From an uncultured Francisella sp. (GTDB lineage Bacteria > Pseudomonadota > Gammaproteobacteria > Burkholderiales > Neisseriaceae), in NCBI GenBank assembly GCA_943913655.1, contig CALTZA010000002.1, forward strand, positions 62,001 to 126,000: 64,000 nucleotides of DNA, given 5' to 3'. The notes beneath the pieces are model-generated. The model was not told the DNA's origin, did not search any database, and saw only the letters and a list, made by a program, of their open reading frames with translations. Numbering within the stretch: position 1 is the first letter of the stretch; each line of letters starts with the position of its first letter. The translations under genes and the position numbers were made by a program. Shown here piece after piece: positions 1-8,591 of this stretch.

Positions 1-249
1 CACAACCTACCAACATCTTTGATTTCTAACCAGGTTCAAGGACCAACGCTTGGTCTATCAGCAAAGCAAATAGAAAAAAGCGATTCCCTATATCAGAAAG
101 GACAAGTAGTTCGCCATTCTTCTTTTGGCACTGGCATAATTATCGATCAAAAAGCACGTCATCGTTCTCAAGTTTTAACTATTAATTTCGGTAGGAAAGG
201 TATTAAACATCTCGATGCCTGTATTGCTAAATTAATTATCCTTAGCTAA
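1..249 (+). CDS. uvrD: UvrD-type DNA helicase, C-terminal end (partial)
   Basis: This reading frame is open from the left edge of the window to a TAA at 247-249, so only the last ~82 residues are visible. The tail matches the conserved C-terminal element of UvrD/PcrA helicases: a GQVVRHSSFGTG segment (family form G-x-x-V-R-H-x-x-F-G-x-G), then V-L-T-I-N-F and a closing A-K-L motif. UvrD unwinds DNA in nucleotide-excision and mismatch repair. The motor domains lie outside the window, so UvrD cannot be firmly separated from PcrA or Rep, although this tail is typical of UvrD. The first in-frame start-like codon (TTG at 19) is inside the gene and is not a real start. Confidence 0.75.
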   Translation, partial: HNLPTSLISNQVQGPTLGLSAKQIEKSDSLYQKGQVVRHSSFGTGIIIDQKARHRSQVLTINFGRKGIKHLDACIAKLIILS

Positions 250-344
250 AAGTCTAAGATAACAATCAAACGAAGCTATAATGACTTATGCTAAAATGCT
301 TCTAACTAGGTGCTGCATTAAGCAGATTTGGATCAAAATATAGA

Positions 345-374
345 GCCCTTCTTACATCAATTGTGAGAAGGGGC
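345..374 (+). promoter_or_regulatory. Stem-loop in the leader of the small membrane protein gene
   Basis: Positions 345-355 can pair with 363-374 (one bulge and a G-U pair) around a 7-nt loop. There is no T-tract after the stem, so it is not a good intrinsic terminator. It ends about 5 nt before the AGGAGG ribosome binding site at 380-385 and may shape translation or mRNA stability of the next gene. The function is inferred only. Confidence 0.4.
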
Positions 375-390
375 CACACAGGAGGTTACG

Positions 391-900
391 ATGCGTGAAA
401 ATCATTATGAAGACGAAGAAATAAAATACGATAGCGCCCGCGCGCCTGATTTAGATGAATATCAGCTATCTCCAGTAAATAGGCAGCAACAGGAAAAAAC
501 AGCATCGATCGACGAACAGCTGAAAGAAGATGTAGTCCATGCTGAGCAGGTAAATAAAGAAAATGAAAAAAAACAAAAACGTGAGGCAAAAAGAACGCGT
601 GTGATGCCAATTTATCGTTGGTTTTTTACAATTTTATGTCTTATTACCCCTATCTTAAATATATTCCTTCTCATCTATTGGGCTTTTTTCTCTGATCGAG
701 TGAACAAAAATCTAAAGAATTTATTACTCGCTTTTCTTATTTTTGTTGTGTCGTTGGCGGTATTAATCGCTACAGTCTATTTCAACGTAATCTATATTGA
801 CCCTAACATAGTACATGCGGTTCAAGAGTTTTTTGCCAATATTTCGGTGGCTTTTGCTCGTTTGTTTACTGTTTTAGGTAAAATTGTTTTTTTCCATTGA
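391..900 (+). CDS. Small two-helix membrane protein of unknown function
   Basis: This is a 169-residue protein that I do not recognise. Residues 1 to about 70 are very hydrophilic and rich in Glu, Lys and Gln. Residues about 73-97 and 108-130 form two strongly hydrophobic segments separated by a short basic loop (DRVNKNLKN), followed by an amphipathic tail. The likely layout is a cytoplasmic charged N-terminus with a membrane hairpin. The start is well supported: a consensus AGGAGG lies 5 nt before the ATG. The gene is a single transcription unit, with a stem-loop just upstream and a strong intrinsic terminator just downstream (920-948). No signal peptide or catalytic motif is visible. Confidence 0.7.
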   Translation: MRENHYEDEEIKYDSARAPDLDEYQLSPVNRQQQEKTASIDEQLKEDVVHAEQVNKENEKKQKREAKRTRVMPIYRWFFTILCLITPILNIFLLIYWAFFSDRVNKNLKNLLLAFLIFVVSLAVLIATVYFNVIYIDPNIVHAVQEFFANISVAFARLFTVLGKIVFFH

Positions 901-919
901 TTTTAGATCATGAGGTATT

Positions 920-948
920 AAAAAGGGCTCTTTAGCAGAGCCCTTTTT
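920..948 (+). terminator. Strong rho-independent terminator, just upstream of glnE
   Basis: A perfect 12-bp stem (920-931 with 937-948, GGGCTCT/AGAGCCC core) with a 5-nt loop ends in a run of five T. It closes the small membrane protein gene. Its distance to the glnE start codon is only 23 nt, so any glnE promoter must lie within or before it. Read-through could therefore act as an attenuator for glnE. Confidence 0.88.
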
Positions 949-971
949 AATTCTAGCTAAGCGGGGATGCT

Positions 972-3659
972 ATGTCACAAGCAAAAAAACTGATTGAGTC
1001 AGCCCAGCGTTACTCACCCTATTTATATAATTTAATAAATAGCAAGCAGATTTCAACAACACAATTATCTTCTTTATTAAATGAACCGCTATCATGCGGT
1101 TTTTTTCACAATTTTACCAGCTGGGATAAAATTGAGAATACTCTTAATGAACATCAATTGAAATACTATCTATCTTTATTACGTTGCTTGACTTTTGCCC
1201 AAGTAATGGTCAGAGATTTAAATCACCTTGCTTCATTGGAAGAAGTAATGCTGACTATGAGTAATTTGGCTGATTTTTGCCTGATAAAAGCTCAACGTCT
1301 GACAGAAAAACTTTATACACAACGCTATGGTGAACCCATTGGTACAGAATCGCAAAATATACAACATCTTACTATCATCGCGATGGGCAAGCTAGGTGGT
1401 CAAGAGCTCAACGTCTCTTCTGATATTGATCTTATTTTCACCTACCCAGAAGAAGGGAGAAGTAGTGGGCGACGACAGATTTCCCTACAAGAATTTTTTA
1501 TCAAAACAACTCAAAAAATCATTCAATTAATTGATAACACTACAGAAAATGGCCGTATATTTAGAGTAGATAATCGCTTGCGCCCTTACGGTGATTCTGG
1601 GTCAATTGTTATGAGTGAAGAAGCTTTGGAAAATTATTTACTGACGCAAGGAAGAGCTTGGGAGAGATACGCCTGGATTAAGGCGCGTGTGGTTTCTCCT
1701 TATCCTAATCGCATTAAAAAATTAATCACTCCTTTTGTCTATAGAAAATATCTAGACTTTAATTCCTTGGAATCTATGCGTCAACTACATCGACAAGTTG
1801 CTCGTGAAATTTCCTATACACAAACACAAGATAATATTAAAGTAGGTTATGGTGGCATTCGCGAGATAGAATTTATTGCGCAAATTTTTCAATTAATTCG
1901 CGGTGGAAAATTTAGCCAATTACAATCCAATAATACTAAAACTACTTTAATGAATGCAGCACAACTAAACATTATCAGCAAAAGTCAGGCCCAACAACTT
2001 CTTTCCAGCTATACCTTTTTAAGGCAAACAGAACACCGCTTGCAATATAGCCACAACCAACAAACTCATAGTTTACCGCAGCATAAAAAAGAGCAACAGC
2101 TACTTGCTTCTAGTATGGATTTTGCCAATTACCGCTTGTTTATCAACAAACTAAACCAACATCGCCAAAGTGTTAATGCACTCTTTAAAGGAATTTTCCA
2201 TTTAGAAACTGATCAAGAAAATGAAAATAAAGTATCATTAGACACATTCTGGCAGCGTATCGATGATCAACGCTATTCCAGACAAATATTACAAGATTAC
2301 TCCATTACCAATCAAGATAGTGTACTAAGGCGATTACAACAATTTAAACATAGCTGTTATAGTAAAACCAACCCTCGCGTACAAAACTTATTTGATCAAT
2401 TGATTCCTAAATATCTAAGAGCCTTAGCTGATTCATCACCCCGGGATGTTACTCTCTCACGCCTGCTTGATTTATCAAAGCAGTTGATTGGGCGTCCTTC
2501 TTATCTTGCATTCCTCAACGAATATCCTGCTGCCATTGAAAAGTTAATTGGTATTTTGAATCAAAGCGAATGGATGGCTGATTATTTGAGCCGTTATCCT
2601 ATTTTGCTTGATGAACTAATCGGTGCACAGTTACTAGATACTCACTTTGACTGGCAGGAATTAAAGCGCCATCTTGCTTATGAATTAAGAAAAGCTGGCA
2701 ATGATGTGGAGGCACAGATGGATTTAATGAGACAAGTTCAGCACTCTTTTATTTTTCGTTTGGCTATGCAAGAACTACACCAATTATGGTGCGTTGAAGA
2801 TCTTTCTGATCAATTGGCATTTTTAGCAGATATTCTATTGGAGACATCACTCTATCAAGTATGGCAGAACTATCAAAAAACACATAGTGAACTGCCTAAA
2901 TTCGGTATTATTGCCTATGGTAAATTGGGCGGTAAAGAATTAACTTATACCTCAGATTTGGATCTTGTTTACTTGTATGATGACAATAATGAAAAAGCAG
3001 GAGAAATTTATAGTTGGTTTGCCACACGTTTGACCTCATTCTTGTCAGCTGCCACTGCAAACGGGCGACTCTATGAGATTGATCTGCGTCTTCGACCCTA
3101 CGGAGAAGCAGGTTTTTTAGTGAGTGAAATTAATTTCTTCCAGCATTACCAAAAAGAGCAAGCCTGGACCTGGGAACACCAAGCGTTAAGTAGGGCCCGC
3201 TTTATTGCTGGTGATAAAAAAATAGCACAAGCCTTCTATCAGTTACGTAAAGAAATTTTGCTCTTGCCAAGAGACCGTATCAAACTCAAAAAAGATATCG
3301 TCAACATGCGTGAAAAAATTGCATCTTCACATTCTCAGTCCCTTCTTGATGTCAAATATGCAAGGGGGGGGTTAACTGATGTAGAATTTATTATTCAATA
3401 CATCGTATTGGCTTATTCCATTTCTTATCCGGATTTAACCGATAATGTAGGCAATATTGCGCTTTTAAAACGGGCAGCTAATCACAGCATCATCGATCAA
3501 TCATTAGCTCAAGCAGTTGGTGATGCATATCGCGCCTATCGAAAAATTGCTCACAATCAAGTTTTACATGACCATCCTCCTGTCGATCAAACACAGCTAT
3601 TACAACACTATGCAACAGTGAGAGAATTATGGCAGCAAGTTTTTAAAAACGAATGTTAG
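972..3659 (+). CDS. glnE: Glutamine synthetase adenylyltransferase / adenylyl-removing enzyme
   Basis: GlnE adds AMP to, and removes it from, glutamine synthetase in response to PII state. The 895-residue protein has the expected duplicated architecture. The first nucleotidyltransferase module carries MGKLGGQEL followed by SSDIDLIF near residues 136-153. The second carries YGKLGGKEL followed by TSDLDLVY near 649-667. In both, the G-G...D-x-D metal-binding signature is intact. A GGIREIEF motif near 295 and a GGLTDVEF motif near 798 are the matching conserved segments of each half. The length is slightly below the usual 900-950. The ATG at 972 is favoured because homology begins almost at once, although the ribosome binding site is weak (GCGGGGA). 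A terminator sits just upstream. No glutamine synthetase or PII gene is in the window. Confidence 0.97.
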   Translation: MSQAKKLIESAQRYSPYLYNLINSKQISTTQLSSLLNEPLSCGFFHNFTSWDKIENTLNEHQLKYYLSLLRCLTFAQVMVRDLNHLASLEEVMLTMSNLADFCLIKAQRLTEKLYTQRYGEPIGTESQNIQHLTIIAMGKLGGQELNVSSDIDLIFTYPEEGRSSGRRQISLQEFFIKTTQKIIQLIDNTTENGRIFRVDNRLRPYGDSGSIVMSEEALENYLLTQGRAWERYAWIKARVVSPYPNRIKKLITPFVYRKYLDFNSLESMRQLHRQVAREISYTQTQDNIKVGYGGIREIEFIAQIFQLIRGGKFSQLQSNNTKTTLMNAAQLNIISKSQAQQLLSSYTFLRQTEHRLQYSHNQQTHSLPQHKKEQQLLASSMDFANYRLFINKLNQHRQSVNALFKGIFHLETDQENENKVSLDTFWQRIDDQRYSRQILQDYSITNQDSVLRRLQQFKHSCYSKTNPRVQNLFDQLIPKYLRALADSSPRDVTLSRLLDLSKQLIGRPSYLAFLNEYPAAIEKLIGILNQSEWMADYLSRYPILLDELIGAQLLDTHFDWQELKRHLAYELRKAGNDVEAQMDLMRQVQHSFIFRLAMQELHQLWCVEDLSDQLAFLADILLETSLYQVWQNYQKTHSELPKFGIIAYGKLGGKELTYTSDLDLVYLYDDNNEKAGEIYSWFATRLTSFLSAATANGRLYEIDLRLRPYGEAGFLVSEINFFQHYQKEQAWTWEHQALSRARFIAGDKKIAQAFYQLRKEILLLPRDRIKLKKDIVNMREKIASSHSQSLLDVKYARGGLTDVEFIIQYIVLAYSISYPDLTDNVGNIALLKRAANHSIIDQSLAQAVGDAYRAYRKIAHNQVLHDHPPVDQTQLLQHYATVRELWQQVFKNEC

Positions 3660-3698
3660 AAACAAAAAACCACTCTAGAGCATTCAAAGAGCAATCTT

Positions 3699-3727
3699 AT
3701 CTTAAGAATATTAAAAAATCTTAAGAT
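3699..3727. terminator. Inverted repeat between convergent glnE and mdh
   Basis: A perfect 9-bp inverted repeat (ATCTTAAGA at 3699-3707 and TCTTAAGAT at 3719-3727) with an A-rich 11-nt loop lies between the two convergent stop codons. It could serve as a weak bidirectional terminator, but the stem is AT-rich and has no T-tract on either side. Confidence 0.35.
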
Positions 3728-3732
3728 CAAGG

Positions 3733-4719
3733 CTATGTTTTTAGTAAAGTAGCAGCTGTCTGTCTTTCTTCCTCTAATTCTTGTACTGTTTTTTGTAAAG
3801 CCTCTAAAGAAGCAGCATCAAAAGCTAAATCTTTAACAACTTGATAATCGCCATTTTTACACACAACTGGCATACCGCAGATTAGTCCTTCAGGAATCTC
3901 AGCATAGCTTCCATCAGAAACAACTCCCATCGTCACCCAATCACCATCGCTACCTAGTACCCAGTCATGAATATGATCAATAGCAGCAGAAGCAGCAGAA
4001 GCAGCAGAAGAAAGACCTCTGGTTTGAATAATAGCTTGACCCCGATCAGCCACCGTGGGTAAGAAAATTTTACGATACCACTGATCATCATTGATCAATC
4101 CTGATATTAATTGTCCATTGATGGTGGCAAAGCGATAATCAGCATACATGCTTGAGCTATGGTTGCCCCATACTGCCATTTTTTTGATATTACTCACAGC
4201 TTGATTTAGCTTATCGGCCAATTGAGCAAGAGCACGGTTATGGTCTAAACGCAGCATAGCAGTGAAATTTTTTGCAGGTAAATCTGGTGCTGATTTCATA
4301 GCGACATAGGCATTGGTATTAGCTGGATTACCTACAACAAGCACTTTTACATTGCGATCAGCAACATGATTTAAAGCCATCCCCTGAGTAATAAAAATTT
4401 TACCATTTTCCATCAATAAATCTGAGCGTTGCATTCCTTTGCCACGTGGTTTCGAACCAACAAGAAGGACAATTTGTGCATCTTTAAAAGCCACCTCTGG
4501 ATTATCAGAATCAAACATATCAACCAATAAAGGAAACGCGCAGTCTTTTAGTTCCATCATCACCCCTTTAACTGCTTGTCGGGCTTGTGGCAAATCAAGC
4601 AACTGTAAAATAACTGGTTGATCATCACCTAACATCTCGCCGCTGGCAATTCTAAAGAGTAATGCATAACCAATTTGACCAGCAGCACCTGCCACTGCAA
4701 TGCGAATAGCCTTTTTCAT
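3733..4719 (-). CDS. mdh: Malate dehydrogenase (NAD-dependent)
   Basis: This enzyme oxidises malate to oxaloacetate in the TCA cycle. The 328-residue protein has an N-terminal Rossmann motif [13 protein letters not shown] (residues 9-21), the substrate-binding stretch around the conserved RSDLL, a VVGNPANTN segment, and the catalytic histidine in [11 protein letters not shown]. Length and motifs match the 325-330 residue MDH group of betaproteobacteria and of Legionella/Coxiella. A consensus AAGGAG lies about 11 nt before the ATG. The gene is divergent from sdhC across a 354-bp promoter region, a common betaproteobacterial arrangement. A short 9-bp tandem repeat around 3981-4007 encodes the alanine/serine-rich helix SAASAASAA and does not disturb the frame. 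Confidence 0.97.
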   Translation of the reverse strand: MKKAIRIAVAGAAGQIGYALLFRIASGEMLGDDQPVILQLLDLPQARQAVKGVMMELKDCAFPLLVDMFDSDNPEVAFKDAQIVLLVGSKPRGKGMQRSDLLMENGKIFITQGMALNHVADRNVKVLVVGNPANTNAYVAMKSAPDLPAKNFTAMLRLDHNRALAQLADKLNQAVSNIKKMAVWGNHSSSMYADYRFATINGQLISGLINDDQWYRKIFLPTVADRGQAIIQTRGLSSAASAASAAIDHIHDWVLGSDGDWVTMGVVSDGSYAEIPEGLICGMPVVCKNGDYQVVKDLAFDAASLEALQKTVQELEEERQTAATLLKT

Positions 4720-5073
4720 CTTTATATATCTCCTTAATAATGAATGATTGAATCTGTGCGTATAGCTGATGAATCTTTAAGTTTTGTATCAATCGTTTTA
4801 TCATATCAAAATTAGCTGCACTATCTCAAACTGATCGCAACAACCCAAATTAAAACTTATTTAGGCGCTGTCACAAGAAAAATATTTGATTTGCATTTTT
4901 ATTTTTCTCAATATTCATCGACATGCTGGCCCAAGCTGGTCCAAAAACCAATAAAAATAAATAATAAGGGAAGAACAGTCTTCTGTCCTTAACTTATGAA
5001 CTTATGTTATAATGGCGGGCGTTGTTGTATCTAAAAAAAATTAGTAATCTAAAAGAAGTTTAAAAACCAAACC
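4720..5073. promoter_or_regulatory. Divergent mdh / sdhC promoter region
   Basis: This 354-bp AT-rich gap between divergent mdh and sdhC holds no ORF or RNA gene that I can see. Toward sdhC there is an extended -10 element, TG-T-TATAAT at 5005-5013, with no good -35 match; transcription would start near 5020, giving a leader of about 55 nt. Further upstream, GCTGGCCCAAGCTGGTCC (4925-4942) contains a near-direct repeat of CAAGCTGG/GCTGGCC type that could be an operator. The binding protein is unknown. Confidence 0.5.
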
Positions 5074-5448
5074 ATGAAAGAACGCCCTGTTTATCTTGAT
5101 CTTAGGAAAATTCGCTTACCTGTTTCAGCTATTACTTCCATCTTGCATCGCGCAACAGGGACCGCTCTTGTGCTTGGTTTGCCCTTTCTTCTATGGTTAC
5201 TCGCTGCCTCTTTAAACTGGCATCAATCCTTCCACTGGTATGAGATGGTGCTTCATGCAAAGCTAATGAAAATTATCTTAATCTTGTTTTTATGGTCGTT
5301 TTTTCATTACGCTTTATTTGATATACGACTCTTCCTACTAGATATGCATTGGGGCTTATCACTACCGAAGGCACGGTTAACTGCTAAAATTATTTTATAC
5401 AGCTCTCCACTTTTGGCAGTGATATTAGGAGGGTATCTCTTATGGTAG
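5074..5448 (+). CDS. sdhC: Succinate dehydrogenase cytochrome b556 subunit
   Basis: This is a membrane anchor of respiratory complex II that binds haem b and ubiquinone. The 124-residue protein starts with the family signature RPVYLDLRKIRLPVSAITSILHRATG, in which the S-x-x-H-R segment is conserved and near the quinone site. It has three hydrophobic helices (about 30-48, 68-88 and 103-122) and the HYALFDIR segment containing the haem-ligand histidine. It is the first gene of sdhCDAB, and its end overlaps sdhD by 7 nt, suggesting coupled translation. The ribosome binding site is weak (AAAGAAG further upstream). Confidence 0.95.
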   Translation: MKERPVYLDLRKIRLPVSAITSILHRATGTALVLGLPFLLWLLAASLNWHQSFHWYEMVLHAKLMKIILILFLWSFFHYALFDIRLFLLDMHWGLSLPKARLTAKIILYSSPLLAVILGGYLLW

Positions 5449-5789
5449 ATCACTTTCTAACTGGCGCGCATTACGGATTAAAGAGCTGGTTAATTCAGCG
5501 CTTTACTTCTATTATTACTTTGATTTTAAGCAGTATTTTGCTTGTCAGCTTTATTTTTTTCTTTCCTCATAATTATCAAGGTTGGCATATTTTTTTTTCC
5601 TACACCATCATTAAAATTTTGGCGCAATTGATCGTGATTTCTTTTGTACTTCAATCATGGATTAATGTGCGCGATATGTGGATGGATTACATCAAACATC
5701 CAGGACTGCGTGTTTTCTTACATACCAGTACCATTTTATGGTTACTGTCTTGTTTCATTTACTCTATCACTATTATCTGGGAAATATAA
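5442..5789 (+). CDS. sdhD: Succinate dehydrogenase membrane anchor subunit
   Basis: This is the second complex II anchor. The 115-residue protein has the family N-terminal pattern GLKSWLIQRFTS, in which W, Q and R are conserved, and three membrane helices (about 22-40, 50-70 and 88-110). The segment VRDMWMDYIKHPGLR carries the D-Y motif near the quinone and haem pocket. It overlaps sdhC by 7 nt and ends 3 nt before sdhA. Identification rests on position as much as on motifs, because SdhD sequences diverge quickly. Confidence 0.92.
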   Translation: MVDHFLTGAHYGLKSWLIQRFTSIITLILSSILLVSFIFFFPHNYQGWHIFFSYTIIKILAQLIVISFVLQSWINVRDMWMDYIKHPGLRVFLHTSTILWLLSCFIYSITIIWEI

Positions 5790-5792
5790 AAG

Positions 5793-7553
5793 ATGATTTA
5801 TTCTGTACGCCATTTTGATGCCGTCATTGTTGGTGGTGGCGGTGCTGGCCTGCGGGCTGCTTACCAGCTGTCCAAAGCAGGCATTCGTACAGTGGTCTTA
5901 TCTAAGGTATTCCCAACACGTTCGCACACAGTTGCAGCTCAAGGAGGCATCTCTGCTTCTTTGGGTAATGTGCAACCTGATCAATGGGACTGGCATATGT
6001 ATGATACAGTCAAAGGATCTGACTGGCTAGGCGATCAAGACGCGATCGAATTTATGTGTCGCCAAGCACCAGAAGTAGTGGTTGAATTAGAGCACATGGG
6101 TATGCCTTTTGATCGTGTAGAAAGCGGCAAGATTTATCAAAGACCTTTTGGTGGACACACTAGTGAATATGGCAAACGTCCGGTAGAACGAGCTTGCGCT
6201 GTTGCAGATCGCACTGGTCATGCTATGTTACATACACTTTACGAACAAAATGTGGCGGTGGATACTCAATTTTATGTGGAGTGGGCAGCTCTTGACCTTA
6301 TCAGAGATGAAATAGGCGATGTGGTTGGTGTTACTGCTATGGAAATGGAAACTGGAGATGTTTATATTTTGCATGCCAAGGCAGTACTATTTGCCACAGG
6401 AGGAGCTGGACGTATTTACGCTTCTTCTACCAACGCTTTTACTAATACTGGAGACGGTTTAGGAATTTGTGCTAGAGCTGGTATTCCACTTGAAGATATG
6501 GAGTTTTGGCAATTTCACCCCACTGGAGTGGCAGGCGCTGGTGTACTAATCACTGAAGGGGTAAGAGGTGAAGGTGGCATTTTGCTTAATTGTCATGGCG
6601 AACGATTTATGGAGCGCTATGCTCCAACTGTCAAAGATTTGGCTTCGCGAGATGTTGTCTCGCGTGCGATGTCTTTAGAAATTCTTGAAGGTCGCGGCTG
6701 TGGTTCTTATAAAGATCATGTGTTACTGAAGTTAGATCATCTGGGTGCTGATAAAATTATGTCAAAACTGCCAGGTATTCGTGAAATCTCTATTAATTTC
6801 TCTGGAGTTGACCCTATCAAAGATCCTATCCCTGTAGTGCCTACTGTGCACTATATGATGGGTGGTATTCCCACAAATTATCGTGGTGAGGTAATCGTTC
6901 CACAAGGGAGTGATTTAGAAAAACCAGTACGAGGTCTGTACGCAGCTGGAGAATGTGCTTGTACTTCTGTACACGGAGCCAACCGTTTAGGAACCAATTC
7001 TTTGCTTGATCTTGTGGTATTTGGTCGCGCCGCAGGTAATCATATGATGCAACATATTCAAGCACATCAATTAAAACCTCTGCCAGCTAACGCTGGTGAA
7101 TTCACATATTCTCGTTTAGAGCGCTTAGAACAGCAACAACAAGGAGAAGACGTATCTGTATTACGTTGTGAGTTACAACAAACAGTGCAAGCGCATGCCG
7201 GCGTGTTTCGAACTGAGGAATTACTCAAAAAGGGACAAGAAAAAGTTTATACACTAGCCAGACGTGCGCAGCGAAGTATGATTAAAGATAAGAGCAAAAT
7301 ATGGAACACTGCGCGCCTAGAAGCATTGGAACTAGATAACTTAATGGAAGTAGCCAAAGCAACCCTGACTTCTGCGCTGGCACGTCAAGAATCTCGCGGT
7401 GCCCATGCTAGAGAAGATTATCCTAACCGCGATGACCAAAACTGGATGAAGCACACTTTGTATTATGCCAAAGATCATTCACTTACCTATAAGCCAGTAC
7501 ATACCAAACCATTGACAGTGGACTATATCAAACCTGCAAAACGTGTGTACTAA
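5793..7553 (+). CDS. sdhA: Succinate dehydrogenase flavoprotein subunit
   Basis: This is the catalytic subunit that oxidises succinate to fumarate. The 586-residue protein has the dinucleotide-binding motif VGGGGAGLRAA (13-23), the covalent FAD attachment His45 in PTRSHTVAAQGG, the fumarate reductase/succinate dehydrogenase motifs HPTGV and TEGVRGEGG, and HGANRLGTNSLLDLVVFG in the second half. Its length equals the usual 585-595. It lies 3 nt after sdhD in the operon. Confidence 0.98.
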   Translation: MIYSVRHFDAVIVGGGGAGLRAAYQLSKAGIRTVVLSKVFPTRSHTVAAQGGISASLGNVQPDQWDWHMYDTVKGSDWLGDQDAIEFMCRQAPEVVVELEHMGMPFDRVESGKIYQRPFGGHTSEYGKRPVERACAVADRTGHAMLHTLYEQNVAVDTQFYVEWAALDLIRDEIGDVVGVTAMEMETGDVYILHAKAVLFATGGAGRIYASSTNAFTNTGDGLGICARAGIPLEDMEFWQFHPTGVAGAGVLITEGVRGEGGILLNCHGERFMERYAPTVKDLASRDVVSRAMSLEILEGRGCGSYKDHVLLKLDHLGADKIMSKLPGIREISINFSGVDPIKDPIPVVPTVHYMMGGIPTNYRGEVIVPQGSDLEKPVRGLYAAGECACTSVHGANRLGTNSLLDLVVFGRAAGNHMMQHIQAHQLKPLPANAGEFTYSRLERLEQQQQGEDVSVLRCELQQTVQAHAGVFRTEELLKKGQEKVYTLARRAQRSMIKDKSKIWNTARLEALELDNLMEVAKATLTSALARQESRGAHAREDYPNRDDQNWMKHTLYYAKDHSLTYKPVHTKPLTVDYIKPAKRVY

Positions 7554-7565
7554 TAGAGGATAATT

Positions 7566-8270
7566 ATGAGCACAGTTAAGCTATTAATCTATCGTTTCAA
7601 TCCAGAAGAAGACCGTAAACCTTATTTTCAGGACTATGAGATTGAAATTACTGAGAGAGAAGTTAAGTTATTGGATTTACTGGTAAAACTTAAAAGCGTT
7701 GATGATTCACTCTCTTTTCGCCGCTCTTGCCGTGAAGGAATTTGTGGTTCCGACGGGATTAACATCAATGGCAAGAATGGCTTGGCCTGTTTGACTAATA
7801 TTCGAGAGCTCAAACAACCGATCCGTTTAGCGCCGCTTCCTGGTTTGCCTGTGATTCGCGATCTCATCGTTGATATGACCCAGTTTTTCAGCCAATATCA
7901 TAGCATTAAGCCTTATCTAATCAATAATCATCCAGCACCGGAAAAAGAGCGTATTCAAAGTCAAGAAGAAAGAAAACAACTAGACGGTCTCTATGAGTGT
8001 ATTCTATGTGCCTGTTGTTCAACGCAATGTCCTTCTTTTTGGTGGAATCCTGATAAATTTGTTGGTCCCTCCGGTCTTTTAAACGCTTATCGCTTTATTG
8101 CAGATAGTCGCGATACCTACACTAATGAGCGTTTGGATTATTTGAATGATCCTTATCGCCTCTTTCGCTGCCACACTATCATGAATTGTGTTGAAGTCTG
8201 CCCTAAGCATTTGAGCCCAACTCGAGCCATTGGTAAAATAAAAGAAATGATGACAAATAGAGCAATCTAG
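7566..8270 (+). CDS. sdhB: Succinate dehydrogenase iron-sulfur subunit
   Basis: This subunit passes electrons from SdhA FAD through three Fe-S centres to quinone. The 234-residue protein has the [2Fe-2S] cysteine set in SCREGICGSDG and LAC (about residues 55-76). The [4Fe-4S] and [3Fe-4S] cysteines lie in CILCACCSTQCPS (about 146-158) and CHTIMNCVEVCPKHLSP. All expected cysteines are present. A GAGGATAA ribosome binding site precedes the ATG. The gene follows sdhA by 12 nt. Confidence 0.98.
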   Translation: MSTVKLLIYRFNPEEDRKPYFQDYEIEITEREVKLLDLLVKLKSVDDSLSFRRSCREGICGSDGININGKNGLACLTNIRELKQPIRLAPLPGLPVIRDLIVDMTQFFSQYHSIKPYLINNHPAPEKERIQSQEERKQLDGLYECILCACCSTQCPSFWWNPDKFVGPSGLLNAYRFIADSRDTYTNERLDYLNDPYRLFRCHTIMNCVEVCPKHLSPTRAIGKIKEMMTNRAI

Positions 8271-8273
8271 ACT

Positions 8274-8543
8274 ATGGATGATCTTTTACAAAGAAAAGCT
8301 AAATGGTTATCAAGAAGAGGCTTATTGGAGCTGGATATTTTTCTTAGTCGCTTTTTAAATAGTACTTTTTATGCCAACCTAGAACCTGAAGAATTGCTAC
8401 TTTATCTTCAATTATTAGAGAAACAAGATCCTGAGCTACTTGCCTTATTGCAAAATAAGGCAACCAGCAAGCATGGGAAAGTAGCAGCGTTAATCAATAA
8501 AATTAAAATGAGTGTTAAAAAAGAAGGTGCTTCTGTCTGCTAG
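8274..8543 (+). CDS. sdhE: FAD assembly factor for succinate dehydrogenase
   Basis: SdhE (YgfY/CptB/Sdh5 family) promotes covalent flavinylation of SdhA. The 89-residue protein has the diagnostic RRGLLELD segment (family R-G-x-x-E-x-D) around residues 14-21 and is helical throughout. The gene sits 3 nt after sdhB, which is the usual betaproteobacterial position between sdhB and gltA and supports the call. Slightly charged C-terminal tail, no membrane segment. Confidence 0.93.
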   Translation: MDDLLQRKAKWLSRRGLLELDIFLSRFLNSTFYANLEPEELLLYLQLLEKQDPELLALLQNKATSKHGKVAALINKIKMSVKKEGASVC

Positions 8544-8591
8544 TAGTTTTCTAAATTGAATTAATACAATTAAACTATTTAAGGAGAGTTT

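Noticed and set aside
345..374. Leader hairpin as a terminator of the uvrD-type gene
   Set aside because: It has no T-tract; it is kept only as a possible leader structure.
3981..4007. Tandem 9-bp repeat as a possible phase-variable tract in mdh
   Set aside because: The unit is a multiple of three and encodes a conserved Ala/Ser-rich helix of MDH, so copy change would not shift the frame.
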